64,000 bases of DNA from CAZPQK01 sp964588695 (GTDB lineage Bacteria > Krumholzibacteriota > Krumholzibacteriia > WVZY01 > JAKEHA01). A program made the translations under genes and the position numbers. The DNA is taken from contig CAZPQK010000010.1 of NCBI GenBank assembly GCA_964588695.1, forward strand, positions 62,001 to 126,000, read 5' to 3'. The notes beneath the pieces are model-generated. The model was not told the DNA's origin. It saw nothing but the letters and a program-made list of their open reading frames with translations, and searched no databases. Of this stretch, positions 11,371 to 18,410 are shown in pieces (the stretch's first letter is position 1; each line of letters starts with the position of its first letter).

Positions 11371-11996
11371 GTTTTCTTGCGGGCTAACTTAGGCTCGGTG
11401 CCAGCGATTAGTCGTGAGATGTTGCTGCGATGTTTGTGCAAAACGATTAACATTATGATAGCCGACACAACCAAATAGCTGGGGTGATCGGACCCCAGGC
11501 CATAGCGGCCGGCAAGATAAACGAACAGTGGCAACGAAATCGACGCGAGGATACTTCCCAAGGAAACGATGCGACGAACCGCAAAAGTCACGGCGAACAC
11601 AGAAAACGCGCCTAAAAATGCCCACGGACTAAGTGCCAGAAACGCTCCCGCCGACGTGGCGATTCCCTTCCCGCCGGCGAACTTCAAGTAAACCGAATAC
11701 AAGTGCCCAAAAATTGCAGCGAACATTGCCGTCAGCGCCAACCAATGGAGCGGTGTTTGGTTAGCCCATGGCCACCAGGTCGCCGCCCAAACCGGCACGA
11801 AACCCTTCGCGATGTCCAACACCAACACCACTATGGCAACCTTCGCACCCATAATGCGAAACGTGTTGGTCGCGCCCAGGTTTCCGCTGCCGTGATCGCG
11901 CAGATCGATCCCCTTGAGCAATTTGCCGGACAAATAGCTAAATGGGACGGAACCCAGCAGATAGCCAAACGCAGCGATGGTGACGAGTCCGATCAC
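11367..11996 (-). CDS. plsY: Acyl-phosphate:glycerol-3-phosphate acyltransferase PlsY
   Basis: PlsY is the integral membrane enzyme that acylates glycerol-3-phosphate from acyl-phosphate. The conserved cytoplasmic motifs are visible: GSVPFSYLSGKLLKGIDLRDHGSGNLGATN, given here as GSVPFSYLSGK then DLRDHGSGNLGATN, and KFAGGKGIATSAG, and KHRSNISRLIAGTEPK near the end. Four to five hydrophobic segments span the 209 aa. The GTG start overlaps the der stop as GTGA. It lies between der and gpsA, an order also known from Firmicutes. Confidence 0.96.
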   Translation of the reverse strand: MIGLVTIAAFGYLLGSVPFSYLSGKLLKGIDLRDHGSGNLGATNTFRIMGAKVAIVVLVLDIAKGFVPVWAATWWPWANQTPLHWLALTAMFAAIFGHLYSVYLKFAGGKGIATSAGAFLALSPWAFLGAFSVFAVTFAVRRIVSLGSILASISLPLFVYLAGRYGLGSDHPSYLVVSAIIMLIVLHKHRSNISRLIAGTEPKLARKKT

Positions 11997-13327
11997 GCGC
12001 TTTTCTCCACGCGTTTCTTTTCGGCGAGTTTGATTCGTACCACCGTGCCTGAAAAACCGTACGCCTTGCGAACCTGATTATTGAGGTAACGCAGATAGTT
12101 CCGACCGAAGTATTTGGTCTTGTTGACGAACAGGGTAAACGTTGGCGGCGATATCTCGACCTGCGCCCCGTAGTAAATCTTGCCCGTGCCGCCACCGTAA
12201 AAGGGCGGTTGCCGTCCGGCGATGACCGCGGCAAGGAAGTCGTTAAACTCCGCTGTCGGGACGCGCTTCTCGCATTGCTCCTTAACTTCCCATGCCTTTT
12301 CCAGGACCTTGCTAATTCGTTGATGCGTCAGCGCGGAAACAAACATAATCGGCGCGTACGGCATAAATCCAATCTTACGCCGAAATTCGCGCTCAAAGGT
12401 GACATAGGTTTTGTCTTCCTTGTCGACCAGATCCCATTTGTTAAAACACACGACCACACCGCGCCCAGCTTTGTGCACATAGCTGGCCACTTTGACATCC
12501 TGGTTGGAAAGCCCGCGCGACGCGTCAAACAGCAGGATCGCCACATCGCACCGCTCAATGGAGTCGAGGCTTTTAAGGGCACTCAACACCATGATGCCGT
12601 CACCCCGAGTTTGGGATTTACGCTTGATACCGGCGGTGTCAACCAGCGTGATGTCCCGATCGTGCCAGCGCAACTGAATGTCGATACTGTCGCGCGTGGT
12701 TCCCGGCGTGGAGTCCACGATGTTGGCCTCACGCCCCAACAGCGCATTCACCATGCTGCTCTTGCCAACGTTGGGCATTCCCACAAACGCGAGTTTCAAG
12801 TCGGGGTTAATGGCGTCGGCGTCGATTTGAGGAAGAACGGCGACAACATCGTCGAGCAAGTCCCCCACCCCGTTGCCGTGAACGGCGCTTACCAGATAAA
12901 TGTTCTCAAAACCAAGCTTGTAGAACTCGGCCGCACTCTGTTGGTTGGCTGGTTTCTCGGTTTTGTTGACGACCAGAAACACCGGGATCCTGGTGTCGCG
13001 GATTTGTTTGGCGACGTCGTAGTCAGACGGAAGCAGACCGGCTTCCCCGTCGGTGAGAAAGATCATCGCGTCGGCCGCCAGGGCCTCTTCCATTGCGCGC
13101 CTCTCGACCTGGTCGACAAAACCATCGTCAACCCCAGAAAACAATCCGCCCGTGTCAATAATGTCAAAAGCCACGCCGGTCCATTCGGCGCGGCCACGTT
13201 GAACGTCGCGGGTAACGCCTGGCGTGGGATGAACGATCGCGCGTTTGCCGCGAGTTATTCGATTAAACAATGTAGATTTGCCTACGTTGGGACGACCAAC
13301 GACAGCAACCGAAGGCACGGACTTCAC
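11993..13327 (-). CDS. der: Ribosome-assembly GTPase Der (EngA)
   Basis: Der is a double GTPase needed for 50S subunit maturation. The first G domain has VGRPNVGKSTLFN and DTGGL, and its G4 motif reads NKTE. The second has VGMPNVGKSSMVNAL, DTAGIKRKS and FNKWDLV. The C-terminal KH-like domain includes the PTFTLFVNKTKYFGRNYLRY segment and ends at about residue 444, a typical length. The GTG start overlaps the stop of the DUF512 gene as GTGA. The adjacency of DUF512, der, plsY and gpsA is shared with Clostridia, suggesting an old gene neighbourhood. Confidence 0.97.
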   Translation of the reverse strand: MKSVPSVAVVGRPNVGKSTLFNRITRGKRAIVHPTPGVTRDVQRGRAEWTGVAFDIIDTGGLFSGVDDGFVDQVERRAMEEALAADAMIFLTDGEAGLLPSDYDVAKQIRDTRIPVFLVVNKTEKPANQQSAAEFYKLGFENIYLVSAVHGNGVGDLLDDVVAVLPQIDADAINPDLKLAFVGMPNVGKSSMVNALLGREANIVDSTPGTTRDSIDIQLRWHDRDITLVDTAGIKRKSQTRGDGIMVLSALKSLDSIERCDVAILLFDASRGLSNQDVKVASYVHKAGRGVVVCFNKWDLVDKEDKTYVTFEREFRRKIGFMPYAPIMFVSALTHQRISKVLEKAWEVKEQCEKRVPTAEFNDFLAAVIAGRQPPFYGGGTGKIYYGAQVEISPPTFTLFVNKTKYFGRNYLRYLNNQVRKAYGFSGTVVRIKLAEKKRVEKSA

Positions 13328-14676
13328 GCCGAAACCCCCTGCCCGCCGGCGTGCTCGTGAAGCGACTCGATTAGCGATTCGCCGGGATTAACCACCAACT
13401 CGCCCAGGTCGTCGGTCATCCGCTCCAGGGACAGTTCGTCGATGGTTACGTCGTCGTGGTTAAACGCATTGGGAGGAAGAAAGCTGACCATTTCGCGCTG
13501 GGGCGGTTGCGTCACGCGGTCCATGCGAATGGCATCAACCATGTCCTTCCCCACCAGAAGCCCCGAACAGGTGACCGTCGCCCCGAAGAACTGGTTGGTA
13601 ACCGTGGTAATACGCGGGAGTACTTCGACGCCCTTCTGGGTCAGCAACGGCAGAACGTAGCGCTCAAATACCTTTGCGCCTAATTCACCGGTTACGATGC
13701 GCGCCCATCCCAAGTCGCGCGGCACGCCCATCGCTTCAATATCGGTTTCGACATCGTAGAGTAACTGACGAATGACACCGATACCGTTGTCGAGTTGGGG
13801 AAATCCTTCGTAGTCATCGTAGTGAGGCGCTTCCCGGTTAGCGCCAACAAACCACTCGTCCGAGGGAAACACAAAAAACGACCCGCGAGCTCCGGCCTTA
13901 AACTTCTTGCGGTAGGGCTCGATCAAATCGATCACTTCACCCATTTCGTCGTCACGATAGGAGCGAATCCCCGGCAGCCCGTCGCGATGCTTGGTCAGGC
14001 CCACCGGCACGACAGCCATGGTGGCAACATTGGGATGGAGTGACTCCAAGGCTTCGATGGTTTCGCGCAGATAGTCGCCATCGTTCTTGCCAGGAACAAT
14101 TACCGCTTGAGTGTTGACCACAATTCCGCCCTCACACAACGTCTTCAGCGTTTCCAGAATGCGCCGTTTCATGGGGCGCCCAAAAATAAACCGTCGCATG
14201 GTTTCGTCGACCACGTGAACCGACACCCACTGCGGCGAATTCTTTTGCTCGATAATCTTTTGAATCTGCCCGTCGGTCATGTCGTTCATTGTCGTGAAGT
14301 TTCCGTACAGAAAACTCAGGCGAAAGTCTTCGTCCTTCACGTACAACGTTTGCCTCATGCCCTTTGGCATTTGATCGACAAAACAGAACGGACATTTGCA
14401 CCGGCAGCGACGAAAGTCCATCGCCTGAAACCAAAGTTCCAGCCCGGAAACGGCTTCGGTAGGCACTTGAATGGTTTCGCGTTTACCGTCCTTGCGCTCC
14501 ACCAGGATGGTTACCGTGTCTTCGGCGTTATCCGTATGGAAATGAAAGTCCAGTTGGTCTTCGGCGGGTTGCCCCATGACTTCGATGATCTTGTCCCCAA
14601 CGCTGAGAATTCCCGGTTCGAGACCGTACTCGGCGGGGTCGTTCATCGAAACGATTTCTAGCGCGCGATCTCTCAC
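13324..14676 (-). CDS. DUF512 protein: PDZ-like domain plus radical-SAM-type iron-sulfur cluster domain
   Basis: This 450-aa protein begins with a PDZ-like domain (GLEPGILSVGDKIIEVMGQP). It then has a cysteine motif RRCRCKCPFCFVDQMPKGMR near residue 90 whose spacing CxxxCxxC is that of radical SAM enzymes, a partial TIM-barrel-like core, and the C-terminal DUF512 region (VTGELGAKVFERYVLPLL; VTVTCSGLLVGKDM-like). No reaction is established for the family. The GTG at 14676 is preferred: GGAAGG lies 6 nt upstream and it overlaps the preceding stop as GTGA, whereas upstream ATGs would overlap the lipoprotein gene more deeply. It is joined to der by another GTGA overlap, so a role linked to ribosome assembly or membrane lipid supply is possible but is only an inference from position. 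Confidence 0.9.
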   Translation of the reverse strand: MRDRALEIVSMNDPAEYGLEPGILSVGDKIIEVMGQPAEDQLDFHFHTDNAEDTVTILVERKDGKRETIQVPTEAVSGLELWFQAMDFRRCRCKCPFCFVDQMPKGMRQTLYVKDEDFRLSFLYGNFTTMNDMTDGQIQKIIEQKNSPQWVSVHVVDETMRRFIFGRPMKRRILETLKTLCEGGIVVNTQAVIVPGKNDGDYLRETIEALESLHPNVATMAVVPVGLTKHRDGLPGIRSYRDDEMGEVIDLIEPYRKKFKAGARGSFFVFPSDEWFVGANREAPHYDDYEGFPQLDNGIGVIRQLLYDVETDIEAMGVPRDLGWARIVTGELGAKVFERYVLPLLTQKGVEVLPRITTVTNQFFGATVTCSGLLVGKDMVDAIRMDRVTQPPQREMVSFLPPNAFNHDDVTIDELSLERMTDDLGELVVNPGESLIESLHEHAGGQGVSA

Positions 14677-15365
14677 CGCAAACCTTCCCATTCGTCTACA
14701 ACTTGCGCCATCTTGCGTCCCGCGATAAAGCTCTCGGGGGATCGCAGTGCGCGATTGAACTCTACTTCGGCACGAGGCCACTCGCGCGCGGAGGTTTTTG
14801 CCATGCGTACCATCGATGACCAGAACGACGCCGTCGTCACGGGTGCGTCCGGGCGTTCAAAGCCCGTCGGCATCGCACTCATTATGCCGACCTGTACCGC
14901 CCACGCGATCGCTTCTCGCCCATCACCGGGCGAGACGCCGTGCCGTGCCGCCAGATAAATGGCCAACTGCCCTCGAGTCACCCTTTCGAGTTGCGCGACT
15001 GACTCCGGCTTCGCCGCGAGGTCTACCTGAAGATCAAGCAGGTACGACGTAAAGGGCTCCTCGTAGCCCAGCGACACCGCCGCAGAAAACGTCGCTATCG
15101 CTAGATTCAACTGCCCGGCATCGCGATAGCTTCTTCCCAAATACAGGTAAGCATCGCGTTCCAGATCACCGGACGGGCCTTCCCCGAGGATGCGCTTGCA
15201 GCGGTCTATCGCGTCGGTGTAATCGCCAGCCAGATAGGCGGCAACAGCGGGCTGGAGCGCGCTGCCCGGCGACGATGATCTTCCTGTGGTGCATGCTCCC
15301 AGTGAAACGAGCAGCGTCAGGAAAAGCCAGTAGGGCGCGTGGCGTCGATAGAGATTCCAAGGCAT
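14673..15365 (-). CDS. TPR-containing lipoprotein of unknown function
   Basis: The 230-aa product has an N-terminal basic stretch (YRRHAPY), a hydrophobic core and a lipobox LGAC with Cys near residue 25, so it is a predicted lipoprotein. One or two tetratricopeptide units follow (AYLAGDYTDAIDRCKRIL and AYLYLGRSYRDAGQLNLAIATF). The second half (GVSPGDGREAIAWAVQVGIM) resembles nothing I can name. The ATG at 15365 is only 10 nt from the encoded CCA end of tRNA-Gly and has no Shine-Dalgarno sequence, so processing of the tRNA would leave a nearly leaderless message. Its stop overlaps the DUF512 gene by 4 nt. Confidence 0.82.
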   Translation of the reverse strand: MPWNLYRRHAPYWLFLTLLVSLGACTTGRSSSPGSALQPAVAAYLAGDYTDAIDRCKRILGEGPSGDLERDAYLYLGRSYRDAGQLNLAIATFSAAVSLGYEEPFTSYLLDLQVDLAAKPESVAQLERVTRGQLAIYLAARHGVSPGDGREAIAWAVQVGIMSAMPTGFERPDAPVTTASFWSSMVRMAKTSAREWPRAEVEFNRALRSPESFIAGRKMAQVVDEWEGLR

Positions 15366-15375
15366 GGTCAATTCA

Positions 15376-15451
15376 TGGAGCGGGCAACGGGACTCGAACC
15401 CGCGACCTTCAGCTTGGGAAGCTGATACTCTACCAGCTGAGTTATGCCCGC
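15376..15451 (-). tRNA. tRNA-Gly (anticodon CCC)
   Basis: The minus strand gives a full cloverleaf. Acceptor GCGGGCA pairs with TGCCCGC, followed by discriminator T and an encoded CCA. The anticodon stem TCAGC/GCTGA closes the loop TTCCCAA (anticodon CCC), and the T arm is GCGGG-TTCGAGT-CCCGT. It sits between miaA and a lipoprotein gene on the same strand. Confidence 0.96.
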
Positions 15452-15466
15452 TCCGTAACCCTTTGT

Positions 15467-15495
15467 TTTATAGCGTTTTGCCGGGTTTGTGTCAA
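15467..15495 (-). promoter_or_regulatory. Strong promoter of tRNA-Gly
   Basis: A consensus -35 TTGACA (15495-15490), 17-nt spacer and TATAAA (15472-15467) precede the tRNA by about 16 nt. The -35 box contains the TGA stop of miaA. The lipoprotein, DUF512 protein and der-plsY-gpsA run follows without obvious terminators and may be read from here. Confidence 0.8.
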
Positions 15496-16454
15496 GTCGC
15501 TTCAAACCCTCCAAGGCGCTCCCGAACCTGATACTCTAACGACTCATACCAGCCCGGACGGCCCACGTCTATCCAAAGCGCTCCCACTTCGCGGCGAAAA
15601 AATGTTTCCTGTCGTTTGGCGTACTGGCGGGTGGAGGTAATGATGGGGTCAAGGCAGTCCTGCGGGGCGGTACCGCTCTTAAGCGCCAGCAGAATGTCGC
15701 GATAGCCCAGACTGTCGAGCCCCGGCGCGTGCTCGTCGTAGCCGGCCGCCTGCAATGCGCACACCTCGTCAATCCAACCACGATCAAATAGCTCTCGCGT
15801 GCGGTGAGCGATGCGACTACGGAGTTTTTCTCGCTCCATGGTTAGCACAATTTTAAACAGTTTGCGCTGGGGCGAACGGGTGGCAAACCACGAACTAGCT
15901 GGCTTTCCCGTGTGCTGGAAGACTTCCAACGCACGCATTACGCGCATGCGATCTTCGGGTTCCAGTTCGTCGGCACGAACCGGGTCTACATTGGCGAGTT
16001 GTTGATGCAGCTCTTCGTTGCTGAATCCGGCAAGTGTTTCCTGAATCTGCTGTCGGTCGGCGGCCGGAATATCTACGTCAATCAAGCCGTACTCAAACGC
16101 GCGCAGGTAGAAGCCTGTGCCTCCGACCAGAATTGGAAGTTTGCCACGATCAACGATGTCGTCAAAGATCTCGCCGACGAGCCGCGCATGTTCTCCGGCG
16201 CTACCGACTTCGTGAGGATCCAGGATATCAAGGAGGTGATGCGGGACGCCCTGCATTTCGTCGGGCGTGATTTTGCCGGTCCCGACATCCATGCCTCGAT
16301 AGACTTGCCGCGAGTCCATCGAGATAACTTCGCCACCGAACGTGAGCGCCAGCTTGACGCCCAGCGCAGACTTCCCGGTTGCCGTCGCGCCAACGATTGC
16401 AATCCCCGCTGGTACTTCGAGCGAATGTTTTCCGTCTAGCGGCGTTGAAACCAC
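15492..16454 (-). CDS. miaA: tRNA dimethylallyltransferase MiaA
   Basis: MiaA adds a dimethylallyl group to A37 of tRNAs that read U-initial codons. The P-loop IVGATATGKSALGVKLA, the DSRQVYRGMDVGTGK substrate motif, VGGTGFYLRAFEYGL and the C-terminal YAKRQETFFRR are all intact in 320 aa. The only plausible start is the GTG at 16454, which overlaps the mutL stop by 19 nt. The mutL-miaA order is common in bacteria. The stop codon forms part of the tRNA-Gly promoter. Confidence 0.96.
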   Translation of the reverse strand: MVSTPLDGKHSLEVPAGIAIVGATATGKSALGVKLALTFGGEVISMDSRQVYRGMDVGTGKITPDEMQGVPHHLLDILDPHEVGSAGEHARLVGEIFDDIVDRGKLPILVGGTGFYLRAFEYGLIDVDIPAADRQQIQETLAGFSNEELHQQLANVDPVRADELEPEDRMRVMRALEVFQHTGKPASSWFATRSPQRKLFKIVLTMEREKLRSRIAHRTRELFDRGWIDEVCALQAAGYDEHAPGLDSLGYRDILLALKSGTAPQDCLDPIITSTRQYAKRQETFFRREVGALWIDVGRPGWYESLEYQVRERLGGFEAT

Positions 16455-18256
16455 CTTTCGATCTCCTCAATCGCCAGGCGATGCACGGTCGGACGACCGT
16501 GCGGACACGAATACGGGTTGTCGGTTGCAAAGAGTTGGTCGGCCAGGTAGCGCATTTCTTCGAGCTTTAGCGCTTGCCCGGCCTTAATCGCGCTGCGGCA
16601 CGCAAAACTTGCGACCAGTTTGTCCTCCAGAGAGTTCCCTGGAAAGCGGTCTTGTTGCAGGTCATCAAACACCTGGAGCAAAAGTTTGCCTTCTTCCCAG
16701 TTGTGAAGCCCCGCCGGGTATCCACGCACCAGAATACTTTTGCCTCCGAACGGCTCCAGATCGAATCCAAGTTTACCAAACACAGCACGAGCTTCCTTAA
16801 AAAGTTCAAGCTCGCTCAGCGACAACTCCAGGTGAATGGAAAATAGAATCTGCTGCGAGACCGGCGCGGCATCGGCCAACTGGCGCTTGCTTTGGTCAAA
16901 GATGATGCGTTCGTGAGCCGCATGTTGATCGATGACCACGATGCCCCCGCGCACCTGAATAAAAATGTAAGCGTTGTTGAACTGCCAGAACAGCGCATCG
17001 TCGGCCAGTGGTTTCTCGATGAGCTTCTCGACCGCCCGTTTGGTTTCGTCGTTGGGCTCAACCGGAGCCAGAGACAGCGACGGGTTAAACGACGGCTGGG
17101 TGGCCGGTCTCTTGGCGGTGTACTCGCTAAAATTATCGCGCAACCGGTCCTGCAACGAGATGACCTTCCGGCCCGACTCTTCGTTTACAAACAAATCGGG
17201 CGTCGGCCGGGCCGTAGCTTCTGTACTCTCTTCGGAGCTCCCGACGCCGACAGCTAGTTGGGCCTCCGACTCTGACGTCATTGCCGCCTTGATCGCGCCG
17301 CGAATAGCTCCGAAAGCCATGTTTTCGTTGCGGAGTCGTACTTCCAGCTTGCTCGGGTGAACGTTAACGTCGACGTCCGCGGCAGGAACTTCAACAGAAA
17401 GTACGGTGATCGGAAAGCGCTTGTACGGAATGACGTTGCGATAAGCGTCACCCACCGCGTGCACAATTGTTTTCTCGCGCACGAACCGCCGGTTAACAAA
17501 GTAGAATTGCTGGTTGCGATTGCCCCGGGTAAAACTAGGCAGACTGACGAATCCGCGAACTCGGACGTCACCAATTGCATGATCGATTTCGACCATGTGC
17601 TTCATTGTGGTTGCGCCCAGTACCGACGCGACCCGATCACGCCAATTGTTGGCCGGCAACACATCCAGGACGTGACGCGAGTCGTCTATATAATGAAACT
17701 CAACGTCAGGTAGCACCAGTGCGAATGACAAGATGGTTTCCAGAATGCGTCGCCGCTCGGTGATCGGACTCTTAAGAAAACGTTTTCGCGCCGGCGTGTT
17801 AAAGAACAAATCTCTCACCCGCACGGTCGTCCCGCGCTCGCACGGCGCTGGGTCCGGTCCAGTCACGGACTTACCTTCGACGGTCAGACGCCAACCCTCG
17901 CCATCGCTTGCGTTGGACGACACCAACTCGAACCTCGACACGGCCGAGATACTGGCTAACGCTTCTCCGCGAAATCCGTAAGTTCCAATGCGGTGCAAGT
18001 CGGCAGCGCTCGTTATCTTGCTGGTGGCAAAGTTGGCTGGCGCAAGCAGGATGTCATCGCGCGACATACCTACGCCATCGTCGATGACCTCTATCAGGTC
18101 CTCTCCGGCGCCGCTGGTTCGCACCGTGACCTTCTGAGCGCCGGCATCTATTGCGTTTTCCAGCAGTTCCTTGACAACGGAAGCGGGCCGCTCTACCACC
18201 TCACCTGCGGCGATCTGGCGGGTAACGTCATCGGGCAACGTCTTAATTTTTGGCAT
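16436..18256 (-). CDS. mutL: DNA mismatch repair protein MutL
   Basis: MutL couples mismatch recognition by MutS to strand incision and removal. The GHKL ATPase half has IAAGEVVERPASVVKELLENAIDAGA (seen as IAAGEVVERPASVVKELLEN then AIDAGA), DDGVGM and GFRGEAL. The C-terminal half carries the endonuclease signature DQHAAHERIIFD, in which the last acidic residue is Asp rather than the usual Glu, with ACRSAIKAG and SCPHGRPT, so it should be a nicking-type MutL as in organisms without MutH. The start is the ATG at 18256, 5 nt after GAGGG; an in-frame upstream start would add 16 non-homologous residues. Length is 606 aa. It is separated from mutS by a 761-aa sensor gene. Confidence 0.97.
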   Translation of the reverse strand: MPKIKTLPDDVTRQIAAGEVVERPASVVKELLENAIDAGAQKVTVRTSGAGEDLIEVIDDGVGMSRDDILLAPANFATSKITSAADLHRIGTYGFRGEALASISAVSRFELVSSNASDGEGWRLTVEGKSVTGPDPAPCERGTTVRVRDLFFNTPARKRFLKSPITERRRILETILSFALVLPDVEFHYIDDSRHVLDVLPANNWRDRVASVLGATTMKHMVEIDHAIGDVRVRGFVSLPSFTRGNRNQQFYFVNRRFVREKTIVHAVGDAYRNVIPYKRFPITVLSVEVPAADVDVNVHPSKLEVRLRNENMAFGAIRGAIKAAMTSESEAQLAVGVGSSEESTEATARPTPDLFVNEESGRKVISLQDRLRDNFSEYTAKRPATQPSFNPSLSLAPVEPNDETKRAVEKLIEKPLADDALFWQFNNAYIFIQVRGGIVVIDQHAAHERIIFDQSKRQLADAAPVSQQILFSIHLELSLSELELFKEARAVFGKLGFDLEPFGGKSILVRGYPAGLHNWEEGKLLLQVFDDLQQDRFPGNSLEDKLVASFACRSAIKAGQALKLEEMRYLADQLFATDNPYSCPHGRPTVHRLAIEEIERWFQRR

Positions 18257-18410
18257 AGTCTCCCTCAAGAGCAATGAGCGATCATAAAGGTATTGGAATG
18301 CCAACGTAGCACGGGCTTTTGAGTGCTGGCAATGAAAGCTACCGCCTTAAGCCCATGTGGGACCGGGTTTTCTGTTGAAAACTGTTTGTGGAAAAAGAGC
18401 TGTGGAGAAC

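Noticed and set aside
12945..12975. G4 motif of Der domain 1 reading NKTE instead of NKxD
   Set aside because: Glu at this position is known in other Der proteins (for example in Thermotoga-type sequences), so it is not a defect.
12209..13360. Long plus-strand open frame opposite der (383 codons)
   Set aside because: It is antisense to the full der coding sequence, shows no recognisable motif, and arises from the codon bias of der.
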